A model generated the notes under the pieces. It was not told the origin of the DNA, searched no databases, and saw only the letters and a list, made by a program, of their open reading frames with translations. Positions 28,681 through 36,610 of a DNA stretch of 56,577 nucleotides are shown piece after piece. Position 1 is the first letter of the stretch. Each line of letters begins with the position of its first letter. A program made the translations under genes and the position numbers. This DNA comes from Akkermansiaceae bacterium (lineage in GTDB: Bacteria; Verrucomicrobiota; Verrucomicrobiia; Verrucomicrobiales; Akkermansiaceae): contig CAIKHZ010000015.1 of the NCBI GenBank assembly GCA_903827375.1, positions 1 to 56,577 on the forward strand, read 5' to 3'.

Positions 28681-28709
28681 AACTTAATGCGGCCCATCCT
28701 CCCTGTCAA
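28681..28709 (-). promoter_or_regulatory. Promoter of the metal-efflux operon
   Basis: The minus strand reads TTGACA (28709-28704), a 17-nt spacer, then TAAGTT (28686-28681). The expected start of transcription is about 19 nt before the ATG at 28655. A GGCCCA/TGGGCC inverted repeat (28691-28696 and 28711-28716) brackets the -35 and could be an operator. No metal-responsive regulator gene is nearby. Confidence 0.6.
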
Positions 28710-28789
28710 TTGGGCCGAACCCGAACCCCGTGTAGGGCGTGGCCTTACATGGTGTGACTGTGGATTGAGCTAATTCCGCCCGCCGTTGG

Positions 28790-29464
28790 TCAGGTCGGCC
28801 TTCCGGATTCGACCCAGCGAACGGCCTCTCGCATCAACACGCTCAAGGAGCTGACACCGAGTTTCACCTTCATACGTGCACAATGGGTTTGCACGGTTTT
28901 CAAGGCGATGTGAAGCGAGTCTGCGATGTCGCGACTATCCATGCCCGCGCCCAGCATTTCGAAGACCTGCAACTCGCGATCACTCAAAGTTGCGATCACC
29001 GAACCGGATCGCACCACTTGCACTTCCACCATCTTCTCCGTCATGGAACGCGCAAATTCATCACTCACAAAAAGCTTGCCATCTAACACTTGGCGCAGTG
29101 CCGTGATCACCTTTTTTGTCACTTCCCGCTTCATCACGTAGCCACGGGCACCGGCACGCAGAGCACGCTCCGCATAGGTCGCCTCATCATGCATCGAAAG
29201 CACCACCAACACGGTGTCCGGGCAGCAGGCGCGCAAGTCTTTGAGCAATTCCAGGCCGGAGCCACTGGCTAGCGTGAGGTCCACCAACGCGGCGTCCGGG
29301 CGCAGCATCTCTATCGCCTGCAACGCTTCAGGGGCACTGCCGGCCTCACCACATACTATCAGATCGCTTTGGCGGTTAATCATGATGGTAAGCCCCTCAC
29401 ATACCAGCGGGTGGTCATCGACAAGAAATATTCGGCGCTTTGCTGGTTCGGGATCGGGTGTCAT
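28790..29464 (-). CDS. NarL/FixJ-family response regulator
   Basis: This is a 224-residue response regulator. Acidic residues Asp16/Asp17, the phospho-acceptor Asp62 (ALVDLTL) and Lys112 (GYVMKREV) are in place. A LuxR-type HTH lies at about 155-215 (LSDRELQVFEMLGAGMDSRD ... LHIALKTVQTHCARMKVKLG). The gene follows the kinase stop by a single base. Given its place beside moaA and opposite the nar operon, it is the best candidate for nar control. That link is inferred from position only. Confidence 0.9.
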   Translation of the reverse strand: MTPDPEPAKRRIFLVDDHPLVCEGLTIMINRQSDLIVCGEAGSAPEALQAIEMLRPDAALVDLTLASGSGLELLKDLRACCPDTVLVVLSMHDEATYAERALRAGARGYVMKREVTKKVITALRQVLDGKLFVSDEFARSMTEKMVEVQVVRSGSVIATLSDRELQVFEMLGAGMDSRDIADSLHIALKTVQTHCARMKVKLGVSSLSVLMREAVRWVESGRPT

Positions 29465-29465
29465 G

Positions 29466-30518
29466 TTAGGAATGGGTTGTCGGATGTGGCTTGTTTATGC
29501 TGCAGGTGACGAGTGTTCCCCCCTCTGGCACGGGCTCGACAGCGAGGCTTCCCCCAATCATTGAAGCCCGGTGTTTCATGATGAGCAGGCCCATGCCTTT
29601 GCCATCATGCGGCTCTACTGCCAATCCGCAGCCATCGTCGCAGATGGTGAGGACCAGCAGTCCGGCCGTTCCGGAAAACCGGATGGTGATGTGCTTGGCC
29701 TTGCCGTGGCGGACCGCGTTGCTAACGGCTTCCTGGGCGATTCGATAGAGATGGATCGCCGTTGTTGCATCGTTGGTGTGAACCGTGCCATGGAATTCAA
29801 AGCGGCACTCGGTTTTGAGGCGGTGGCGGGTGGTCATTGCCAGTTCCTCAAGAAAGTCGATCAATCCATCAGATTCCAGATGCACAGGTGCCAGACCGCG
29901 GGCGATTTCTCGGGCCAGTGAAATCCCCTCCTCAACGAGATCGACGAGGCGTTTGGCGTCGGCTGCGGCTTTTTCATGCCCCGACTCTGCCAGATCCTGT
30001 TCGATATTGAGAGCCGCGATGGCGGTTCCGGTGAGATGTTGGCACAGGTTGTCATGCAAGTCGCAGCCGATGCGTTGGCGTTCGCTTTCACTGATTCTAA
30101 GGATTTCCTTTTCGAGGCGTTCGCGCTGGGTCATTTCGTCCCGCAGCGCCACGGTGCGCTCCTTGATGCGCATTTCCAGCGTCTCATGCGAGGCCTTGAG
30201 CCACGTCAGCAGAGCCAGCACAATCATATAAAACGTCATGGTGATCACCGCGTTCCATGCCAGGGTGAACGAGCCGCGCATCCCGGCGGTCCAATCGCCA
30301 AGAATCCAAATAGCGATGCTCAGAATGGCGACGAGGATGGCGAGGTTGCGGCCGGCGAGCCAGAACGAGGCCGCGATAGCGACCAGATAGAACACGGAGA
30401 ACGAGAGCTCATAACCTGTTGCGTAGTCGATGAGACCCACTGCCGCTACGATGCTGAATGTGAGAGCGATGGCAACCCCACGGGGACATGAGTTGATGCA
30501 TTGAAAGGTGGAATTCAT
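29466..30518 (-). CDS. Membrane sensor histidine kinase (HisKA_3, NarX-class)
   Basis: This is a 350-residue kinase. Four or five hydrophobic segments occupy the first 115 residues. A short coiled coil (LEMRIKERTVALRDEMTQRE) follows, then the HisKA_3 dimerisation/phosphotransfer box ERQRIGCDLHDNLCQHL (the histidine at about residue 155) and a HATPase_c domain (DDGCGL, GKGMGLLIMKHRASMIGG). It lacks the periplasmic nitrate-binding P-box of NarX/NarQ, so what it senses is unclear. A TTG at 30557 would extend the frame, but it overlaps the putative -35. The ATG at 30518 is preferred. Confidence 0.88.
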   Translation of the reverse strand: MNSTFQCINSCPRGVAIALTFSIVAAVGLIDYATGYELSFSVFYLVAIAASFWLAGRNLAILVAILSIAIWILGDWTAGMRGSFTLAWNAVITMTFYMIVLALLTWLKASHETLEMRIKERTVALRDEMTQRERLEKEILRISESERQRIGCDLHDNLCQHLTGTAIAALNIEQDLAESGHEKAAADAKRLVDLVEEGISLAREIARGLAPVHLESDGLIDFLEELAMTTRHRLKTECRFEFHGTVHTNDATTAIHLYRIAQEAVSNAVRHGKAKHITIRFSGTAGLLVLTICDDGCGLAVEPHDGKGMGLLIMKHRASMIGGSLAVEPVPEGGTLVTCSINKPHPTTHS

Positions 30519-30529
30519 CCGCTGGTCGG

Positions 30530-30557
30530 AGTTTAGAGTTGCAAAACTCCGCGTCAA
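30530..30557 (-). promoter_or_regulatory. Candidate internal promoter of the kinase-regulator pair
   Basis: The minus strand reads TTGACG (30557-30552), a 16-nt spacer, then TAAACT (30535-30530), giving a start a few bases before the kinase ATG at 30518. It lies downstream of moaA and would allow the two-component genes to be expressed separately. Confidence 0.45.
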
Positions 30558-30576
30558 TCCTGGCTTTTTGACAACC

Positions 30577-30600
30577 CGTCATGACGATCAAATCATGATT
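30577..30600. promoter_or_regulatory. Two adjacent perfect 10-bp palindromes with TCATGA core
   Basis: CGTCATGACG (30577-30586) and AATCATGATT (30591-30600) are each perfect palindromes. Their centres are 14 bp apart, and they sit just upstream of the putative kinase promoter. A further ATCATGAT lies upstream of the nar-cluster porin (44819-44827). They are candidate sites for a dimeric regulator. Confidence 0.4.
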
Positions 30601-30631
30601 TTGAAGGACCGGTTCCAACACCGAAGGGCTG

Positions 30632-31597
30632 CTAGCCGCCAATGGCCGTCATCGGACGATTCATGGTAAAATCTTCGGCAAAGGCGTGGTGTTCGGGCTT
30701 GTTGGCAATAGCAGCGAGGATAGCGGCGGGCAGGGAGTCACCGGAACGCAGCGCCTGATGCAAGTCGATCTCTCCGTGGCGGCCGAGGCAGGGACGCAGT
30801 TTGCCATCCGCCGTCAAACGCAGTTTGTTGCAATCCGCGCAAAAATCCGCACAAGTCACCGCCCCGATGAATCCCACCAGCCCGCCGCTGCGGCCAAGCC
30901 GATAGTAGCGGGCGGGCCCATGGCCTAGTGGCTTGCTGGTTGCGGCCTCGAGCGTGTCGTGTCTAGCCAGCAGCGTCATGGCCTCATCCACCCCCAGAAA
31001 ATGCCGTTCATCCAGCGGGCCCCCGGGTGCCAGCGGCATCAGTTCGATGAAGCGCACGGGCATGTGGCGAGCACTGGCAAATTCAGCGAGTGGAATGATT
31101 TGCTCGTCGTTGATTCCCCGCAGCAGGACGCAATTGAGTTTGACGCACTCAAAACCCGCCGCCAGCGCCGCCTCGATGCCGGCCAGCGCGGCACCGAGCC
31201 GTCCACCGGTCAGCTTCTGGTAAACCGCCGCATCCAGCGTATCCAGGCTGATGTTCATTGAGCGCACACCGGCTTGTTTGAGCGGTTCCGCCAGTTTCGG
31301 CAGCAGCAAGCCATTGGTTGAAAGTCCCAGCGCCTGCACCCCGGGAATGTCCCAGATGCGTCGCGCTATGCTCACGATGTCGCTCCGCAGCAGCGGTTCG
31401 CCCCCAGTGAGCCGAAATTTGCGGAAGCCCAGATCCGCCGCGCTCACTGCAATCCGCACGATCTCATCCGCACTGAGGTGTTCGCTGCGCTGCGTCCACG
31501 ACTTGTAGTTCTCAGGCATGCAATACAAACACCTCTCGTTGCATCGGTCGCTCACCGATATGCGGAGGTAATCAATCGTTCGGCCAAAGGAATCCAT
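30632..31597 (-). CDS. moaA: GTP 3',8-cyclase MoaA
   Basis: This is a 321-residue radical-SAM enzyme. The N-terminal 4Fe-4S motif is Cys19-x3-Cys23-x2-Cys26 (DRCNERCLYCMPE) and the C-terminal cluster motif is CADFCADCNKLRL ... CLG. The protein ends in the functional Gly-Gly tail (MTAIGG). It makes the first committed intermediate of molybdenum cofactor. The ATG at 31597 gives the standard MoaA start (MDSFGRTIDYLRISV). It is transcribed divergently from the nar/Moco operon and leads into the kinase-regulator pair. Confidence 0.96.
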   Translation of the reverse strand: MDSFGRTIDYLRISVSDRCNERCLYCMPENYKSWTQRSEHLSADEIVRIAVSAADLGFRKFRLTGGEPLLRSDIVSIARRIWDIPGVQALGLSTNGLLLPKLAEPLKQAGVRSMNISLDTLDAAVYQKLTGGRLGAALAGIEAALAAGFECVKLNCVLLRGINDEQIIPLAEFASARHMPVRFIELMPLAPGGPLDERHFLGVDEAMTLLARHDTLEAATSKPLGHGPARYYRLGRSGGLVGFIGAVTCADFCADCNKLRLTADGKLRPCLGRHGEIDLHQALRSGDSLPAAILAAIANKPEHHAFAEDFTMNRPMTAIGG

Positions 31598-31893
31598 GGT
31601 TCTTAGAAAAAAATGCCTCAAGCGTCACCTCGCGGCCGCCCTTGACGCAACCACGCTGCAAGCCATCCATGCCACCCGCAAGAAAAAAACGAATTCACGG
31701 TAAATTTATCTTGTTTTATTTGCCGAATCCTTCAAAGCTTGTGCGTGTCGCAGTGAAATTCGCAGCGGCGGCCAGCACAACCCTCACTTTCCGACTCAAG
31801 CCCCATGTCCATCAGCGGCAACGCCAGCATCCGTTCCAATGCGGAACCCACCCCTACCCGACTCTCCGGAACCCAATTCACTTAGCCATTGCG
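31598..31893 (+). promoter_or_regulatory. Divergent control region between moaA and the nar operon
   Basis: This is about 300 nt without a convincing gene. An A/T-rich patch at 31681-31727 contains TAAATT (31701-31706), a possible -10 without a matching -35, as expected for an activator-dependent promoter. A TTGACG at 31642 has no -10 at normal distance. I found no perfect FNR palindrome (TTGAT-N4-ATCAA). The leader before the cytochrome start would be long (about 185 nt). Confidence 0.35.
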
Positions 31894-32958
31894 ATGCACG
31901 CCGAGTCAAGACGACTAATCCATGTGGTCTGCCACACCCCGCCCGTTGTGGGGAACCGGCGGCCTGCACTCACCTTGTCAGGCGAGCCGCCTGACATTCG
32001 CTTACCGCTGTGGGTCCAGTGCGCGGTGCTCTGCGGCCTGATGTTGGCCTATATGCCCGTTGCCAGTGGCCAGCAAACAGCCCCGGCAGCAGCCCCGACA
32101 GCAGCCCCGACAGCAGCCCCGGCAGCGGCCCCGGCAGCGGCCCCGGCAGCAGCCCCGACAGCAGCCCCGACAGCAGCCCCGGCAGCAGCCCCGACAGCGG
32201 CCCCGGCAGCAGCCCCGACAGCGGCCCCGGCAGCAGCCCCGGCAGGAGAATCTGACGAGCCGGCGGCACCGGATCTGGTAGCGGCGAAGTTCCTCACGGG
32301 TTGTTCCGGTTGCCATACTCTAACTGATGCGAAGTTGAATGGCCCCGGGTTGTTGACCGCCTCGAGGTGGCCGGCGCAGCAACTTCAGACGGCTATCAAG
32401 CGGATGGAGAAGAACGTCGGACCGCTCAAAGAGGACGAGTTGGTCGCACTGGCGGACTTCATCAAGGATGCCAAAGCCCCGCAACGGCTCGCGGCCGAAC
32501 AAGTGACGATGCAGGCCCGGTTCCTGGCTAAAATGGCCCCGGCCGACGCAGCACTGGGTGCGAGATTGTTTGTCGGTTCGCTAGGCTTTCGCAACGGCGG
32601 TATCGCCTGCGCCGCCTGTCACAGCGTATCCGGAGCGGGCGGCAATCTCGGTCCGGATTTGACTCCCATCTTCGCAAAGATGGGGGGCAAGACAGCCCTT
32701 ATCTCCGCCATTGAAAAAGCCAACTTCAAGATCATGGCACCCCACTACCAGCGCCATCCGGTTACTACCCAGGAAGCGCTGCATCTGACCGAGTACTTCT
32801 CCACTCTCGATGCCAAGGCAGCGCTGGCGGCACGGCCGACATTTGATATGGCAGGCACCGGTCTTGCCGGACTGTTGCTGGCGGGATTGACCGTGTACCT
32901 GCGGCAACAGCGGTCAACCCGCGGCCGCGACAACAAGCTGACCCGAAGGAGAAACTAA
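31894..32958 (+). CDS. Membrane-anchored diheme cytochrome c with Ala-Pro repeat linker
   Basis: This 354-residue protein (with the ATG at 31894) opens the nar operon, 4 nt before narG. A hydrophobic export segment (PLWVQCAVLCGLMLAYMPVA, residues 38-57) is followed by fourteen 4-residue AAPA/AAPT repeats (62-117). Two c-type heme sites follow: Cys137-x2-Cys140-His141 (CSGCH) and Cys239-x2-Cys242-His243 (CAACH). A C-terminal transmembrane helix (about 325-345) has a basic cytoplasmic tail. The start is uncertain. The frame is open from 31642, and a TTG at 31975 would give a shorter, more typical signal peptide. It should shuttle electrons on the periplasmic face, probably with the Rieske/cytochrome b parts of the operon. 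Some nar operons (for example in Thermus) also begin with a cytochrome c gene. Confidence 0.8.
   Translation: MHAESRRLIHVVCHTPPVVGNRRPALTLSGEPPDIRLPLWVQCAVLCGLMLAYMPVASGQQTAPAAAPTAAPTAAPAAAPAAAPAAAPTAAPTAAPAAAPTAAPAAAPTAAPAAAPAGESDEPAAPDLVAAKFLTGCSGCHTLTDAKLNGPGLLTASRWPAQQLQTAIKRMEKNVGPLKEDELVALADFIKDAKAPQRLAAEQVTMQARFLAKMAPADAALGARLFVGSLGFRNGGIACAACHSVSGAGGNLGPDLTPIFAKMGGKTALISAIEKANFKIMAPHYQRHPVTTQEALHLTEYFSTLDAKAALAARPTFDMAGTGLAGLLLAGLTVYLRQQRSTRGRDNKLTRRRN
32077..32244 (+). repeat. Fourteen tandem 12-nt repeats encoding AAPA/AAPT
   Basis: The unit is GC-A/G-GCCCCG-A/G-CA, repeated 14 times without interruption. It encodes a flexible Ala/Pro/Thr linker between the signal region and the heme domains. 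It leaves all six frames open, so the overlapping frames on both strands are artefacts. Copy number is likely to vary by slippage. Confidence 0.95.
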
Positions 32959-32962
32959 ACGC

Positions 32963-35900
32963 ATGAGCTGGATCCAAGACCTATTCGCCCCTGAAGACCG
33001 CACCTGGGAGGCGTTCTATCGCAACCGTTGGGCCTATGACAAAAAAGTGCGCAGCACTCATGGTGTCAATTGCACCGGCTCGTGCAGCTGGGAGATTTAC
33101 GTGAAAAACGGCGTCGTGGTGTGGGAGCTCCAAGCCCTCGATTACCCGATCATCGACTCATCCATCCCACCCTACGAACCCAGAGGCTGCCAGCGAGGTA
33201 TCAGCTATTCTTGGTATATCTATAGCCCCATCCGGGTCAAGTATCCCTACGTTCGCGGCGTGCTGCTCGACTTGTGGCGCAAAGCCAAAAAACAATTTCC
33301 AGGAGATCCAGTCGCAGCTTACGCATCCATTGTCAGCGATCCGCAATCGCGCCAAACCTATCAAAACGCCCGGGGCAAGGGCGGCTTCCGGCGGGCCGCG
33401 TGGGCCGACGTCAATGAGTTGCTCGCGGCGGCCAACCTCCACACCGCCAAGCGCCACGGCCCCGACCGCATTGTCGGCTTCTCGCCGATTCCGGCCATGT
33501 CCATGCTCAGCTATGCCGCTGGCGCGCGTTTTTGCCAACTCATGGGCGGGGTCTCGCTGTCGTTCTATGATTGGTATTGCGACCTCCCGCCGGCCTCGCC
33601 TGAGATTTGGGGAGAGCAAACCGACGTCAATGAAAGCGCCGATTGGTACCACTCGAAGTTCATCGCCACCGTCGGCTCCAACGTTCTCATGACGCGCACC
33701 CCGGACGCGCATTTCCTGGTAGAGGCCCGCCACGGCGGCACCAAAGTGGTGGTCTTCTCGCCGGACTTCAGCCAAACATCCAAGGTCGCCGATGAATGGG
33801 TGCCGTTGCACCAGGGCACCGATGGCGCGTTCTGGATGGCCGTCGGTCATGTTATACTAACGGAAAATTATGCCCAGCGGCAGGTACCCGCCTTCCAGGA
33901 CTATATGCGCCAGTTCACTGATGCGGCCTTCCTGGTGACGCTCGATGCACAGGCCGACGGCAGTTACCGCGCCGGCAAGTTGCTGCGTGCCAGTCATCTG
34001 GCTGATACATGCGGCCAAGAAAACGCCGAGTGGAAATTCTTCGTGGTGGACGCCACCACCGGCACATTGAAAATGCCCAAGGGCACCGTCGGTCATCGCT
34101 GGCAGAAGCAAAAAGGCGACTGGAATCTCAAGCTGGAGGATTGCAACACCCACCAGCCGATCATTCCCTTGCTAGAACTCAAGGATGCGCATGACACCAC
34201 CCTGCCCGTGGCAGTGACCGACTTCTCGGATGGCACCAACGCCAGGGTCATCCTCCGCCACGTTCCCGTCCGCCGCATCGAGACGCTTGACGGTCCGGTT
34301 TACGTCACCACCGCGATGGAATTGTACTTCGCGCAATATGGCATCGTGCGCGGCTTCGACGGCGAATGGCCTAACGGCTATGACGACGCCAGCCAGCCGT
34401 TCACCCCGGCATGGCAGGAATCGTTCACCGGCGTGGCCGCCAGTGTGGCAGTGAATTTCGCCCGTGAATGGGCGCGAACCGCCGAATTCACCGGCGGCAA
34501 ATGCAGCGTCATTATCGGGGCCGGCGTCAATCACTGGTATCATAACAACCTGATCTACCGCGCGGTGATCAACTCGCTGATCTTCTGCGGCTGTATCGGC
34601 AAGAGTGGCGGCGGCTTGAATCATTACGTCGGTCAGGAAAAACTCGTGCCGCAAACGTCATGGGCACCCATCGCGTTTGGCGGCGACTGGGCCGGTCCCC
34701 CGCGCCAGATGAACTCGCCCTCGTTCCACTACATGAATTCTGACCAGTGGCGCTATGACCGCTCATTCAGCGAAATGTGCCCGGTGAGTGACGACAAACA
34801 TGCCATGGCCCACGGCCACACCGCCGATAAAAACGCCATGGCGGTTAGGCTCGGCTGGCTGCCTTGTTATCCGCAATTCACCCGCAGCAACTTCGCGCTG
34901 GTTGAGGAAGCTCAGGCCGCCGGGGCGAATTCCGACGAGGAGATCGTCGCCTGGGTCGTCGCACAGTTGAAGGAGCGCAAACTCAAGTTTGCCCTGGAAG
35001 ATCCCGACAATCCGGAGAGCTTCCCGCGTCTGTTCTATATCTGGCGGGGCAACGCGCTTAGCTCCTCGGCCAAGGGTCACGAGTATTTCCTCAAACACTA
35101 TCTGGGCACACACCACAATTCCATCGCCGAGGAATGCGCCAAACCGGATATCGAAGACGTCGTCTGGCATGACAAGGTGCAACTCGGGAAAATGGATCTG
35201 GTGGTCGATTTGAACTTCCGCATGGATACATCGGCGCTCTACTCCGACATCGTGCTGCCGGCCGCAACCTTCTACGAGAAGAACGACCTCAACTCGACGG
35301 ACATGCACAGCTTCATCCATCCGCTGCAGGCGGCGGTGCCGCCCTGTTGGGAATCCAAGAGCGACTGGGATATCTTCAAGGGCATCGCCGAGGAAACCTC
35401 GCGCATGGCACCGCAGTATTTCCCCGAACCAGTCAAAGATATCCTCGTCTCGCCGCTCATGCACGACACTCCGGCGGAACTCGCCCAACCCACCGTCAAG
35501 GACTGGGCCAAGGGCGAATGCGAACTGATCCCGGGCAAAACCGCCCCTAACATAAAAGTCGTCACCCGCGATTTCAGCCAGGTTTACCAACGATTCATCT
35601 CGCTCGGACCCAATTTCCGCAATAACGGCCTAGCCATGCACGGCACCCACTACGACGTGGACGACGCCTACGACGCGTACCTGGAGACGCATCCCACCGA
35701 GTCATGGGGCGGCAAACGTTACCCGAGCCTGCGCGTCGATAAAGACGCCTGCAACGTGATCCTGCACTTCGCGCCGGAAACCAACGGCGAAATGGCTTGG
35801 CGCGCCTATGAAAGCGAGTCCATCAAAACCGGTATCGACCACACCCACCTGGCGCGAGACACCCGAGCGGTGCGCTATACCTTCGATGATCTAACCACCC

Positions 35901-36595
35901 AGCCTCGGCGCACTCTCACCACGCCGTTCTGGACGGGCATCACCAATGGCAAGCGCACCTACGCCGCCTATTGCCAGAACATTGAGGAGAAAATCCCGTT
36001 CCGCACCCTTACCGGGCGCCAGCATCTCTATCTGGATCACGAATCCTACATCGCTTTTGGCGAAAACCTACCAACCTTCAAACCGCGCGGCGAGTTGCGC
36101 CAGACCCGCGATCTGGTCCAGACGCCTAGGGGCAGCGGTGGCATGGTGCTCAACTACCTGACACCCCACGGCAAGTGGCACATTCATTCGACTTACGGCG
36201 ACACCTTGCGGATGAAGACACTCTCGCGAGGGTGCTATCCGGTGTGGGTCAATGACAAGGACGCCGACCTCATCGGCATCGGTGACAATGACTGGGTGGA
36301 AGTGTTCAACGACCACGGCGTCGTGTGTACCCGCGCCATCGTCAGCGCCCGCATTCCCAGCGGCATCTGTCTGCTCTATCATGCCCCGGAGCGCACTCTG
36401 GGCGTGCCCAAGTCTCCGGAACGTGGCATGCGTCGCGCCGGGGTTCACAACAGCCTCACTCGCACCCGCATGAAACCCTTGTTCATGATCGGCGGCTACG
36501 GCCAATTCACCTACGCCTTCAACTATTGGGGCCCCCAAGGAGTCAACCGCGATACCTTCGTCATCGTGCGCAAATTGCAGCAAGTTGTTTACTAG
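32963..36595 (+). CDS. narG: Respiratory nitrate reductase alpha subunit NarG
   Basis: This is a 1210-residue molybdopterin oxidoreductase that reduces nitrate to nitrite at a Mo-bis-MGD centre. The FS0 4Fe-4S motif is His33-x3-Cys37-x3-Cys41-x34-Cys76. The Mo ligand region is YDWYCDLPP with Asp207, followed by IWGEQTDVNESADWYHS. The C-terminal cofactor-binding region includes CYPVWVNDKDAD. There is no twin-arginine leader, so the enzyme is expected to be on the cytoplasmic face as in classical NarGHI. The length is close to that of E. coli NarG (1247). It follows the diheme cytochrome by 4 nt and precedes narH by 15 nt. It needs the NarJ chaperone and the Moco genes at the end of the same operon. 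Confidence 0.97.
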   Translation: MSWIQDLFAPEDRTWEAFYRNRWAYDKKVRSTHGVNCTGSCSWEIYVKNGVVVWELQALDYPIIDSSIPPYEPRGCQRGISYSWYIYSPIRVKYPYVRGVLLDLWRKAKKQFPGDPVAAYASIVSDPQSRQTYQNARGKGGFRRAAWADVNELLAAANLHTAKRHGPDRIVGFSPIPAMSMLSYAAGARFCQLMGGVSLSFYDWYCDLPPASPEIWGEQTDVNESADWYHSKFIATVGSNVLMTRTPDAHFLVEARHGGTKVVVFSPDFSQTSKVADEWVPLHQGTDGAFWMAVGHVILTENYAQRQVPAFQDYMRQFTDAAFLVTLDAQADGSYRAGKLLRASHLADTCGQENAEWKFFVVDATTGTLKMPKGTVGHRWQKQKGDWNLKLEDCNTHQPIIPLLELKDAHDTTLPVAVTDFSDGTNARVILRHVPVRRIETLDGPVYVTTAMELYFAQYGIVRGFDGEWPNGYDDASQPFTPAWQESFTGVAASVAVNFAREWARTAEFTGGKCSVIIGAGVNHWYHNNLIYRAVINSLIFCGCIGKSGGGLNHYVGQEKLVPQTSWAPIAFGGDWAGPPRQMNSPSFHYMNSDQWRYDRSFSEMCPVSDDKHAMAHGHTADKNAMAVRLGWLPCYPQFTRSNFALVEEAQAAGANSDEEIVAWVVAQLKERKLKFALEDPDNPESFPRLFYIWRGNALSSSAKGHEYFLKHYLGTHHNSIAEECAKPDIEDVVWHDKVQLGKMDLVVDLNFRMDTSALYSDIVLPAATFYEKNDLNSTDMHSFIHPLQAAVPPCWESKSDWDIFKGIAEETSRMAPQYFPEPVKDILVSPLMHDTPAELAQPTVKDWAKGECELIPGKTAPNIKVVTRDFSQVYQRFISLGPNFRNNGLAMHGTHYDVDDAYDAYLETHPTESWGGKRYPSLRVDKDACNVILHFAPETNGEMAWRAYESESIKTGIDHTHLARDTRAVRYTFDDLTTQPRRTLTTPFWTGITNGKRTYAAYCQNIEEKIPFRTLTGRQHLYLDHESYIAFGENLPTFKPRGELRQTRDLVQTPRGSGGMVLNYLTPHGKWHIHSTYGDTLRMKTLSRGCYPVWVNDKDADLIGIGDNDWVEVFNDHGVVCTRAIVSARIPSGICLLYHAPERTLGVPKSPERGMRRAGVHNSLTRTRMKPLFMIGGYGQFTYAFNYWGPQGVNRDTFVIVRKLQQVVY

Positions 36596-36610
36596 TATTC
36601 TATCAATATC

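Noticed and set aside
31642-31893. N-terminal extension of the first cytochrome c from 31642
   Set aside because: The extension is His/Pro/Arg-rich, lacks a signal peptide, and would begin close to the divergent moaA start. It looks like leader DNA.
32077-32244. Possible CRISPR array
   Set aside because: The units are contiguous 12-nt coding repeats with no spacers.
32002-32316. Several long frames on both strands rich in RGRC, PGSGPG or LPGLL
   Set aside because: They arise because the 12-nt repeat of the cytochrome c linker is open in all six frames. Only the frame with heme motifs downstream is coding.
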